From Prorocentrum cordatum (taxonomy: Eukaryota > Sar > Dinophyceae > Prorocentrales > Prorocentraceae), in the NCBI GenBank assembly GCA_963575745.1, contig CAUYUJ010019887.1, forward strand, positions 57,501 to 121,500: a stretch of DNA of 64,000 nucleotides, in the 5' to 3' direction. The stretch's first letter is position 1, and each line of letters begins with the position of its first letter. This document shows, piece after piece, positions 29,891 through 38,578 of the stretch. Both the position numbers and the translations under genes were made by a program. The notes beneath the pieces were generated by a model. It was not told the DNA's origin. It searched no databases and saw only the letters and a list, made by a program, of their open reading frames with translations.

Positions 29891-30489
29891 TTCCAGGGTC
29901 CGTCGTCGGAGGGAACTCTGTAAAGCTTTTCAAAAGCTTTAAATGTTTCTGAAACGGATCGCCGGGAAACAGTCCAGTTTGCCGGGAAAAAGTCGAGTTT
30001 GCCGGGAAAAAGAGTTTTTCCGCTGCCAAAGGAGCAGCGGACGCAGACCAGCAAGAACCCGCGGGGCAGGCGCTTCAGACGGGAAATCCTGTTCGCGTGT
30101 TGCTGGATGGTCAGGCAGTGCGCATCGTGGGCATCAAGGGCCGCACGCTCCTCTATGGCACCGAAGGCGTTTTGGGAACGTATGATACTGGCAGCGACCG
30201 CTGGGTCTTCAAATCTGGGTCGGAGGCCTTACGCATTCGCCCATGCAACCTAGATTGCGTCGGCAAGAGCACCAAGCAGGTTCCCAGGCATGCTTTTCAC
30301 AAGGCAGCGGAACGATTCCAGTACCACAGCAAGTTCATGACGAATGACATCTTCGACAGGCTTTACGACTTCGCAGCGAGTCAAGGGCAGCCGGGCGTTG
30401 GCATGTTCTTCAGAGATTTGTGCCAGCACGAGCAGATCTTCGACCAGTGGTACGCGCGCATGGGGCCAAGTACTTCCAGTACTTCCTGA

Positions 30490-30915
30490 GCCCCTTGCAC
30501 CAGCTCTGAGGTTTAGCGAGTGTGCTGAGTGGACGCGTTTGCTGGATTCGGCTCGTTTTCCTTCGTCGCCTCGCTGGGCTCGGCTCGTTGCGCTTGGCGT
30601 CGGGTGTCCGGGGCTCTTCGTCGCCGTTTATTCTGCAATGTCCGCAATGTCCGCTTCTTTCTCAGCCCTGAGCCCTGGCGGGCCCGTGGCTCCGCCTGAT
30701 GCCCTGAGCCCTCGCGGGCCCGCGGCGCAGGCTGCCCCTGCTCTGACAGGGTGTCGGGTCCCCGTTCCTGCCTCGGCTGGCTCCCGGGACCGTTCGCGTG
30801 CGTTGCTCGCTCTCTGCGCTGTCTCTCTTCGGCCCTGTCACGCGCCCTTTCCCCCTGCTCCTGATGGGTTTCGCCTCGCGCACATAATCCTGACCGCAAG
30901 TCCAAAAAAGGAGGG
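30490..30915. other. 3' flank of second gene copy
   Basis: Duplicate of 26346-26760, with small differences such as a doubled TCCGCAATG near 30640. Similarity stops where the next GGA tract begins. Confidence 0.75.
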
Positions 30916-32062
30916 GGAGGAGGAGGAGGACAGGCCCGCCCCAACAACTGGCCTCGCGGTGCGACAGGGAGAAGTTATTGATCAGGAAAAGTTATGGAGG
31001 AGGAGGTAGAGGAGGAGGAGGAGGAGGAGGAGGAGGAGGAGGGGGAGGAGGAGGAGGAGGAGGAGGAGGAGGAGCAGGAGGGGGAGGAGGAGGAGGAAGA
31101 GGAGGAGGAGGGAGGGGGAGGGGAGGGGAGGAGGAGGAGAGGAGCAAGAAGAGGAGGACCAGTGCAAACCCAAAAGTCATCGCCGACGTTTGTTTAAACC
31201 CCCCCTCCAAGCCCCCCCCTCTTCATAGGTCCCTACAACGGCTCAGTTCCATTGCGGGAACTGCCTCGCTGGAAGACACCCGCTTGAAAAGCATGCCAAG
31301 ACATTGTTTTCAGAATTCCAACGCCACGGATCAACCTGACTGTGGCGTCTCGACGATCCTGAATCGCTCCAGAACGCCATTCCTAGGACTTCAACACAGA
31401 GAACAAACGTAATTGTTGCACCCAAATAATCCTGAATCCTTCGAAAACACCGTTCCTGGTACGTTAATGATGGGAGCCCGTGAAACTTTTTAGGAACTGT
31501 AAAACGAATGTGCGCGGCGCTAAGGCGAGAGCCACATTTTGAAAAGGGCCGCCCTCAACCCGTGAAGCTATTGCAAAGTCTCAAAGCGAATGTGCGCCGC
31601 GTGAAGGCGAACCACATGTTGGAAACGATTCGCCATGAATCCGTGAAGCTCTTGCAATGTGTTTAGACGAATGTGCGCCGCGCTAAGACGAGAGCCTCAT
31701 TTTGAAGACGGCCCGCCCTCAATCCGTGAAACTCTTGCGCATGTTTGAAACGAATGTGCGCCGCGCTAGGGCGAGAGGCACATGTTGAAAACGACTAGCT
31801 CTAAATTCGTGAAGCCCTGGCAAATTCTTCAAGCTAAGGCGAGAGCCACATGTTGAATGCGGCCCGCCTTCCATATGCGAAACGGTTACCAATTTTTTAG
31901 ACTTCGGAGTCATAAATGGTGAGGACGTATCAGGCGAAACGCCCGGCCCGCCCTAACAACTGGCCTTTGGGTGCGACAGGGAGAAGTTACTGATCAGGAA
32001 AAGTTAAGGAGGAGGAGGAGGGGGAGGAGGAAGAGGAGGAGGAGGAGGAGGAGGGGGAGGAG
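30916..32062 (+). repeat. mosaic repeat X, first plus-strand copy
   Basis: Modules in order: CCCAACAACTGGCCTCG and AGGGAGAAGTTATTGATCAG; GGA tract (30993-31140); AGTGCAAACCCAAAAGTCAT; a unique block with TTCATAGGTCCCTACAACGG and CAGAATTCCAACGCCACGGA; five units of an 82-bp array (CGAATGTGCGCCGCGCTAAG, GCGAGAGCCACATTTTGAA) at about 31480-31900; then the first module again at about 31940 and a new GGA tract. The repeated end module suggests head-to-tail amplification. Confidence 0.85.
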
Positions 32063-32600
32063 GGCAGGCTAGGTGCGCTCGCGTCATATCTGACATCCTA
32101 CCCCTCCGTCCCATCCTTTACCATGGCGCAGATCCCCTCTCTACTCGCACAGTCGGATGTCGAGCATGGCAATGATCCCGAAAGGGTACGCGATGCATTG
32201 TAGAGCACGGCATGGCATGGCGTAGAAGAGCACCGCGAAGCGTAGCATCAACCTAGCATTGAATTGCACGCCGTGGCATGGCACGGGAAATGACGCCAGC
32301 GCTGCAGCGGGAGCACGAGTCGAAACGAGCGGAAGCGCGGAAATGAGGCCAGCGCTGCAGCGGGAGCACGATTCGGAACGAGCGGAAGCGCGGAAATGAG
32401 GCCAGCGCTGCAGCGGGAGCACGATTCGGAACGAGCGGGGCCCGAAAATGAGGCCGGCGCCTCAGCGAGAGCAGCATTTTGAAAAAAATGCAAGCGAAAG
32501 CCCAACTCCCGGGAAACCTGCGTGTAAAAAAACAAGACGCGGGGGGGGGGCGAACGCTCCCAGCACGTCATCAGGGGAAGAGGGAGAATTGTATTCATAT
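32063..32600. repeat. insert between repeat X copies, with a 53-bp tandem array
   Basis: Contains three units of GCCAGCGCTGCAGCGGGAGC plus ACGATTCGGAACGAGCGG with 53-bp spacing (about 32298, 32351 and 32404), then CCTCAGCGAGAGCAGCATTT. The unit is distantly like the 82-bp array unit (GAGAGCCACATTTTGAA). It ends with TTCATATTGAGTAATTGTGG next to a GGA tract. The same end and unit recur on the minus strand at 53846-54120. Confidence 0.8.
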
Positions 32601-33590
32601 TGAGTAATTGTGGAGGAGGAGGAGGAGAAGGAGGAGGAAGAGGAGGAGGAGGAGGAGGAGGAGGGGAGGGGGAGGGGGAGGAGGAGGAGGAAGAGGAGCA
32701 AGAAGAGGAGGACCAATGCAAACCCAAGAGTCATCAACGATTTTTGTTTAAACCCTCCCTCCAAGCTCCCCCTCTTCATAGGCCCCTACAACGGTTCATT
32801 TCCACTGCGGGAACTGCCTCGTTGGAAAACACCCGTTTGAAAAGCATGCCAAGACATTGTTTTCAGAATTCCAACGCCACGGATCAACCTGACTGTGGCG
32901 TCTTGACGATCCTGAATCGTTCCAGAACGCCATTCCTAGGACTTCAACACAGAGAACAAACGTAATTGTTGCACCCACATAATTTTGAATCTTTCGAAAA
33001 CACCGTTCCTGGTACGTTAATGATGGGAGCCCGTGAAACTTTTTAGAAATTGTAAAACGAATGTGCGCGTCGCTAAAGCGAGAGCCACATTTTGAAAAGG
33101 AGCCGCCCTCAACCGGTGAAGCTCTTGCAAAGTCTTAAAGCGAATGTGCGCCGCGTGAAGGCGAGAGCCACATGTTGAAAACGACTCGCCATGAATCCGT
33201 GAAACTCTTGCAATGTGTTTAGACGAATGTGCGCCGCGCTAAGGCGAGAGCCACATTTTGAAGACGGCCCGCCCTCAATCCGTGAAGCTCTTGCACATGT
33301 TTGAAACGAATGTGCGCCGCGCTAAGGCGAGAGCCACATGTTGAAAACGAATCGCTCTAAATTCGCGAAACCTTTGCAAATTCTTTAAACGACTGCGCGC
33401 CAAACTAAGGCGAGAGCCACATTTTGAATGCGACACGCCCTCCATCTGCGAAACGGTTACCAATTTCTACAAGCTTCAGAGTCATACATGGCGAGGGCGT
33501 CTCAGGCGAAACGCCCGGTCCGCCCTAACAACTGGCCTCGTGGTGCGCCAGGGAGAAGTTATTGACCAGGAGAAGTTATGATGGAGGAGG
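32601..33590 (+). repeat. mosaic repeat X, second plus-strand copy
   Basis: GGA tract (32608-32715), AGTCATC block, a near-identical unique block (CAGAATTCCAACGCCACGGA), five 82-bp units to about 33430, and the end module CGAAACGCCCGGTCCGCCCT with AGGGAGAAGTTATTGACCAG. Highly similar to the first copy, so recently duplicated. Confidence 0.88.
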
Positions 33591-34060
33591 AGGAGGAGGA
33601 GGAGGAGGAGGAGGAGGAGGAGGAGAGGGAGGAGGAGGAGGAAGAGAAGGAGGAGGAGGAGGAAGAGAAGGAGGAGGAGGAGGAGGAGGAGGGGAGGAGG
33701 GAGGAGGAGGAGGGGGAGGAGGAGGAGGGAGCGGCAGCGGCCCGCCCCTACTCGGCTGCTCCGCACCCCCCGCGCAGGAGCCGCGAGCCCACCGCCAGAG
33801 CGGCCCTCCCGGCCTCGCCGGCACCCCGCAGACGCCCGAGGCGAGCTGCCAAGCGTCGTCGTCGACGGCATCGGCCGTCGTAAGCGTCCTCGTCGTCTCT
33901 GTCGCCCGGCCGTCGTCGCCGTCATCGTCGTCGTCGTCGCCGTGAGAGGAGGAGGAGGAGGAGGAGGAGGAGGAGGAGGAGGAGGAGGAGGAGGAGGAGG
34001 AGGAGGAGGAGATGGAGATGGAGGAGGAGGAGGAGGAGGAGGAGGAGGAGGAGGCCGGTC
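33591..34060. repeat. GGA tracts flanking a GC-rich segment
   Basis: GGA tract to about 33735, a GC-rich segment 33736-33945 with CGTCGTCGTC runs, then another GGA tract 33946-34055. Frames through this block encode E, R, S or P runs. No gene. Confidence 0.8.
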
Positions 34061-34211
34061 CTCGGCGAGCTCGGGGGGGCAGGCTCGTGCCGCCCGGGCG
34101 TGGCGGGCGGGGCCTCCACACGAGAGCGGCCGGAGGCGCAGCATGGAGCAGCTGTGGGGGTGCCGCCCGGGGAGAGTCCGGGGATCGAGCTGGAAGGGAA
34201 TCAGGAGCGAA

Positions 34212-34343
34212 AGAAGGACGTACATGTACATGAATCCACGTTGTTTTCGAGAGCACGCATTGCACAAATGTTCGTATGACGCGGCCGGTCTCGCGAACCG
34301 AGGGGCCGTGTTCACGTACATAGCTGGGCGCGTACGTCCTTTG
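34212..34343. mobile_element. small inverted-repeat element
   Basis: AAGGACGTACATGTACATG at the left faces GTACGTCCTT at the right, with an internal CACGTACAT near the right arm. About 130 bp. Single copy in the window, no clear target duplication. Confidence 0.5.
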
Positions 34344-34409
34344 TGGGCTCCCTAGGGAAGTGGCGGTGGCGACGCCAGCGCGGGCGTCCAAGATGGAAGG
34401 CTCGACTAC

Positions 34410-34577
34410 GCGTAAGAGTGACATTCCGCTGGAGTGACCTTTGGTGCGGGCTCATCGGGCTCCCCCCGATCGCCGAGCGCGATGCGATATAAGCGGCCCG
34501 CGCCCTCGGGTTTGGCTCCCTCGCGCCCCCAAAAGCTGCGCACCAAAGGTCACTCTTACTCAGGGTCGCTCTTGCGC
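34410..34577. mobile_element. family 18 inverted-repeat element, copy 2
   Basis: Left CGTAAGAGTGACATTCCGCT then GAGTGACCTTTGGTGCGGGC; right GCGCACCAAAGGTCACTCTT then CAGGGTCGCTCTTGCG. Same doubled-motif ends as 7174-7346. Confidence 0.82.
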
Positions 34578-35069
34578 CTGGCCGAAAGGCCCTTCGGAAG
34601 CTCGCTGCGGGGCCGGACCCATAGAAAAGCATCCCCCAGCGGAAGATTGGGTCGGCGGCATCTCGGCTCCAGGGTGGTCATGGGGATCCCGTCTGAGCAT
34701 ATTCGGCGTCTGAGCCCATTCGGCCGCCGAGTGGGCATGCGATCGAGCCCACTCGTCGGCCGCACGGGACAAAGTTCCCGCGATCCCGTCGGATTTGAGC
34801 CTGTCTGGCCGCTCAACTCGAGGCCGACTGGGCTCAGGCAGCAAATGGAGGAGAGAAACCCCAGCGGGTGAGAATGCTTGGGAAGAGGGGAGAGAGACGA
34901 AGCACCACCAAGCTTCCACGAGCCAGACTGGGGCCAGACCCAGACCTCGGCGGGCGCTTCGGCGGCCTCCCAGGGACATGTTGGGGGCCTCTCGGGAAGG
35001 GGAGGCTCCCGAAGCCACTCTGAGTCCCCCCCTCTCTGGCCCCTCTCCTGGCCCGCGTGAGGGCATGTT
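34578..35069. other. no recognised gene
   Basis: Mixed-composition DNA with short repeats of CCCACTCG/CCCATTCGG. Frames over 150 codons are open on both strands but show no motif. Confidence 0.35.
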
Positions 35070-35400
35070 TGGCTGTCGCGGGGTCCCCTTGGGCTGTCTT
35101 GAGTCTCGGGGCCGTCTTGGAGCGACACTGGGTGCCCCTGAAGCCGTCTTCCGCTGTCAGAAGCTTGCGCAGCTGTCCGAACACCTGAGAAAAATCAGCG
35201 ACGCGTGTCTCTTGAGGGCCTCCTGTGCGCCGCCTTTGGAGTCCTGTTGGGGCGCGTTGGAGGTCTCCTGGGCAGTCTTGGGACCTCCCTGGGCCGTCTT
35301 GAGACCCTCTCGGGCTGTCTCGGGGACCGTGAAGTCGCCTTTGGATGGGCTTGTGCTGTCTTGCAGCCCTCTCGGGGTGTTCTGTCGCGGTCTGCGAGCC
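35070..35400. repeat. CTTGGG-type array, degenerate
   Basis: GGGCTGTCTTGAG, GCCGTCTTGGAG, CAGTCTTGGGACCTCC and CCGTCTTGAGACC boxes at about 10-12-bp steps, with a separator at about 35155-35210 (GAACACCTGAGAAAAATCAG). Confidence 0.65.
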
Positions 35401-35683
35401 AGCATGCAGGCCGAAAAGGGGCGGCGGAGAGCACAACCAGGGCGGGGGGGGCGACGATGTTCGGAACATGCGCGCTGAGGGCGAGTGGCCATGCGCACTC
35501 AAGAAAGTCTACCAGACCACAGACACACATTCGAATCCGGGAGCCTCTTGGCAGCTTACCCGGGCCAGCGTGAGGCCTTCTTGGGGCTGTTTGTGAGGTC
35601 TTTGGGCACTTGCGGCCCTCTCACCAGGAGCGTCCAGGAAGAAGACGAGCGCCAGGAGCTCGCACAAGGAGACTAGCGACCAG

Positions 35684-36150
35684 CAAAATTGTATCCTGGC
35701 GAAGGACCCCACCATCTGTAAGCGTGAGCACCGCAAGGCAAGTTGTACGAGGCAAGGGGGAGCTCCCTGTGGGGCCACGAAGCTTGCGAGGGGTGCGCCG
35801 AAATGGGCGGGGGGACGCATGCGAGCCCTGACAATGGGCCTTCGGTGAAGTTTTCTGTGGGGCCACGAAACGTGGGAGGGGTGAGCCGAAATGGGCAGCG
35901 GGACGCATGCGAACCCTGCCAGGTGGAGCCCCTTTTTATGGGGCCACGAAACGTGGGAGGGGTGTGCCGAAATGGGCGGCGGGAGCGAATGCGAACTTTG
36001 CCACTGGGGCATTGGAGTCCACGAAACGTGTGAGAGGTGTGCCGAAATGAGAGATGAGGGAGTGAGGAGGAGGGAGGAGTGACGCGGGGCGCTGCTGATC
36101 CAAAACGCGGACCCAATATCACAGGATGGTTGGGGATAAGAGAAGCAGCC
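35684..36150 (+). repeat. 90-bp satellite cluster with both flank modules
   Basis: Left module TATCCTGGCGAAGGACCCCA; then about four units with GGGGCCACGAAACGTGGGAG, GGGTGTGCCGAAATGGGCGG and GCATGCGAACCCT; then GGAGGAG and the right module CGCGGGGCGCTGCTGATCC with CCAATATCACAGGATGGTTG. Same layout as 38579-39715, so the array moves or duplicates with fixed flanks. Confidence 0.85.
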
Positions 36151-36436
36151 AGTGGCCACCGCAGCTGCTTGAAATTCAGACGCAAGCACCGTCGTCTGGC
36201 TCACCAGATGGGTTCAAAGGAGGAAGGCCAGGCCGCAAAGCATGCTAGGTCAGTGCCCATCCATTGTGATTATCCCGCGCAGGATGATAACAGACAGGTA
36301 AGTGCACACTTCGAAAGATGTTGAGCGTATTGGTATGTCCCTCGTTCTGGTGTTGCTCCTCATCTCCCTACCCCTTCCGATCCTCCGCTCTTCAACAGCG
36401 CGCAAAGGGAGGCATGGAGAGGACGCCAGGAGCTTG
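36151..36436. other. no recognised gene
   Basis: Mixed DNA with no repeat partner and no protein motif. Confidence 0.4.
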
Positions 36437-36643
36437 CTGGGCCCTGGAAACGACGGCCGTTTCTTTACCGATTCCGTTTTGCCGTATGTTTGCCGGTTCC
36501 GACGCCGTTTTTTTTTGACCGGTTCCGGCTCCAGTTCCAATCGTGGAGCAGTTTTTGTTGCCGTTTCCGTTCTCTGTTTCCATGTTCAAGAGACTGTTTT
36601 TCGGAAACGGTGAAAAAAACGGCCCTGCCGTTTCCGGAGCCCA
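36437..36643. mobile_element. inverted-repeat element rich in CCGTTTCCG
   Basis: Left GGGCCCTGGAAACGACGGCC then GTTTCTTTACCG; right GGTGAAAAAAACGGCCCTGC then CGTTTCCGGAGCCCA, an imperfect inverted pair of about 33 bp. The interior repeats TTCCG/CCGTTTC-type boxes. Single copy in the window. Confidence 0.65.
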
Positions 36644-37011
36644 CTGAGGCCAGGAGACCGTATGAACCCATCCAGTGTTGATGATGGATCTGGCATGATC
36701 GGTGAGGTGGTCAGTTGCGCCCCCCCGATGAGAACGCGCGGGGATCATTGCCGACGCCCTTTGAGAACCCCCATGCTCTTGGGGAAGCCTGCCTCATCGC
36801 CCCGACCCCTGCGCGTCGCCACTATCCGGGCGCTGCCAGAGGCGTCCACGGCCCGAGGGGCCCCCAGGACCTCCCGGGGAGCCCAGCTGGCTTCCAGAGC
36901 ATGCCCTTGAAGGCCAGGCCGCCTCCGGCAGCGCACGCAGCATCCCTCCGCACCTCCTCGCCGGGCGACGGCGGCGGCCACCCTCGGGCGCTTCTGCTGC
37001 TGGGGCCAGGT
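36644..37011. other. no recognised gene
   Basis: GC-rich. Open frames on both strands, no motif. Confidence 0.35.
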
Positions 37012-37128
37012 GGCCACATGCGAGCCCTACCCCTACCCCCCACGATTTTTGAGGGGGAGGGTGGGGAAGTGAACCCCACCCTCCCTCTCAGAAATCATGG
37101 GGGGTAGGGGTAGGGTTCGCATGTGGCC
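37012..37128. repeat. 55-bp near-perfect hairpin, 6-nt loop
   Basis: Left arm 37012-37066 begins GGCCACATGCGAGCCCTACC; loop AAGTGA; right arm 37073-37128 ends GGTAGGGTTCGCATGTGGCC. Four or five mismatches over about 55 bp. It is not one of the multi-copy families here. Candidate foldback element or dsRNA-forming (small-RNA precursor-like) locus; no expression evidence. Confidence 0.9.
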
Positions 37129-37233
37129 CCATAGGGGCGGCCCGGGGTGGCGGCACAGGCCGGCCCCGGCGGCATGTTCGGCCAGCACCAGCAGAACAGC
37201 CACCAGGTCGGCTTCCACACTCTGCCTCACTCT

Positions 37234-37428
37234 AGGGGAACAAAAAGTGACCTAAAGATAAAAACTCGGAGGTCCGCGCGGATTTCTCGGATCGGCGCTG
37301 GGGCCCCCGGCGGCGCCTCGGGCGCCGCCCTTGGCGCGCTCCGCGCGCCAGGGAGGGGGTCCAGCGCCGATCCGAGAAATCCGCGCGGACCTCCGAGTTT
37401 TTATGTTTATGCCACTTCTTGTTCCCCC
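37234..37428. mobile_element. family 3 foldback, reference copy
   Basis: Perfect 42-bp stem: 37260-37301 pairs with 37361-37402 (right arm begins CCAGCGCCGATCCGAGAAAT). Outer arms continue imperfectly to GGGGAACAAAAAGTGAC and its partner, about 65 bp in all. The loop region is not random: it contains two hairpins, GGCGGCGCC-TCG-GGCGCCGCC and TGGCGCG-CTCCG-CGCGCCA, so the single strand would fold as a T or cruciform. Other copies: 1952, 12468 (half), 13428, 43254 and 45265. Confidence 0.92.
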
Positions 37429-37435
37429 ATGCTCG

Positions 37436-37625
37436 CGTCGAATAGGGAAAGGGCAGGGTACGAGACCTGCTGCTTGCAGTCGGTTTCCCCTCCGCCGCAA
37501 AACGCTTTCCTCGATACATTGGCGCCTCCTGGCGCCTGGAGGCGCCAGGCAAATCAGTTACGTTGGCTGATTCGCTACCCGCCCATTTACTACCCCCCCT
37601 TCGGTCTACCCGCCTTTCCCTTTCT
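37436..37625. mobile_element. family 4 element, diverged copy
   Basis: Shares CTGCTTGCAG, TCCTCGATACATTGGCGCC, GGCGCCAGGCAAATCAG and ACTACCCCCC with the copies at 21471 and 46642. Terminal repeats are partly decayed and no 5-bp duplication is evident. Confidence 0.75.
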
Positions 37626-37900
37626 GCTGGCCGAGAGGGGAAGAGGAACCAGCAGCTGGAGCAGGAGCAGCAAGAGAGCAGGATCCAGGGCCAACAGCGA
37701 CAACTGACACTACTTGCTTCGCCTCCCAACCATATTACGCCGGCGGTCTTGACAGTTGGCAGCCGTTACGTTGCACGCTTTCGCCAAATGCCTTGCCCTG
37801 TCGCTTCCCTCCCCCGCCTTCCCTTGCTCCAGGCCTGGTTATCCGCATGTGCTTCACCCTCTGCGCCAGCAGTAAGAATCATTCAAACTAGCAAGGTAAG

Positions 37901-38080
37901 TACAGTAGGAACTCGACCACAAGAAACTCTCCACAAGAAGCCCAAACCTGAGACCCCATGGCATCCATTGATTGTTGGTGTGGGAACGTCACGCTTTCCA
38001 TGACAAACCCATCGAAACCCAAGAAACAGAGGGCACCCTGGAGGCAAGCAGGGTGTTTCTTGGCATGGGTTTTCACTGTA
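37901..38080. mobile_element. pogo/mariner-like MITE, copy 1
   Basis: Ends TACAGTAGGAACTCGACC and, on the other strand, TACAGTGAAAACCCATGCC. TACAGT termini with TA at both edges fit Tc1/mariner/pogo elements, which target TA. The interior has an inverted CCAAGAAAC / CAGGGTGCC arrangement. Other copies at 51603-51748 and 61181-61365. No transposase. Confidence 0.8.
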
Positions 38081-38578
38081 TGAATTACCTCAGGCGTTAA
38101 ATCGTTTTTCTAATATTACACAGTTACAGGTTTCACAGCGACTGACCTCCGCAGTTCTATGACTCTGTGGCTGGAGCCCCCCCGCCTGCAGAAGCCAGTT
38201 GGTTGTGGCAGTTCGTCGAACCCATCCAGGAGCCCCCCATTGAGTTGTTGCTAAGGCGTTTCTTTTTCATTGCGGTGTTTCTGCTGTTGTTGTCTTTTGT
38301 TTGAAGTTGTTCGATCGGTTTTTGGTTATTTTTCCGGGAGGGGGAACCCAACAAATCAGTCGGTTTCAACGTTTTTTCGGGAGTTTGGGGCCCCACAGTT
38401 TAAAACAAGATTAGTTCAGAGAACCCCGCGGGAAACCACCGACAACAAACCCAATGTGGAGGTGTTTCGCAGGTTTTCCGCGTGTTTGTTCGGGTGTTTT
38501 TCCGGGGGGGGGGGGGGCGGGGCAAAACAAAACAAAAAAAAGATCGGAGGTTATTCTGGGATTCTAAGGGCCCCACAA
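38081..38578. other. no recognised gene; short poly-G run
   Basis: Less GC-rich, with many GTTT/TTTT stretches and a G-run near 38502-38517. GGGGCCCCACA occurs twice (about 38388 and 38570). No protein motif. Confidence 0.4.

Larger units (their letters stand above)
27618..30021. mobile_element. 2.4 kb inverted-terminal-repeat insertion, 11-bp target duplication
   Basis: GCTGCCAAAGG occurs at 27607-27617 and again at 30022-30032; the intact gene has it once (about 25879), so the empty site is known. Ends are inverted repeats of about 60 bp built from tandem copies of CTTTTTCCCGGCAAACTGGA: two to three at the left (27628-27680) and their complements (CAGTTTGCCGGGAAAAAG) at the right (29965-30020). 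No transposase frame is visible; the interior is a patchwork (AGT microsatellite, CTTGGG arrays, hairpin trimer, ATC repeat). The duplication length and long ends fit a Mutator-like (MULE-type) non-autonomous element best, but this is inference. Confidence 0.85.
27121..30489 (+). pseudogene. second copy of the hypothetical gene, split by a 2.4 kb insertion
   Basis: N-terminal half 27121-27617 matches residues 1-170 of the intact copy apart from an in-frame 12-bp deletion (residues 25-28) and scattered changes. The C-terminal half 30022-30489 matches residues 168-321. Between them lies the insertion 27618-30021; the frame meets a stop soon after its left edge (TAG near 27706). In the C-terminal half I count seven or eight amino-acid changes in about 130, including LLNG to LLYG at the motif core, which suggests relaxed constraint. 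Splicing out of the insertion cannot be excluded without transcript data, but no clean GT-AG pair restores the frame. Confidence 0.65.

Noticed and set aside
35528-35545. TTCGAATCC box considered as a tRNA T-loop
   Set aside because: No matching acceptor, D or anticodon arms can be drawn around it.
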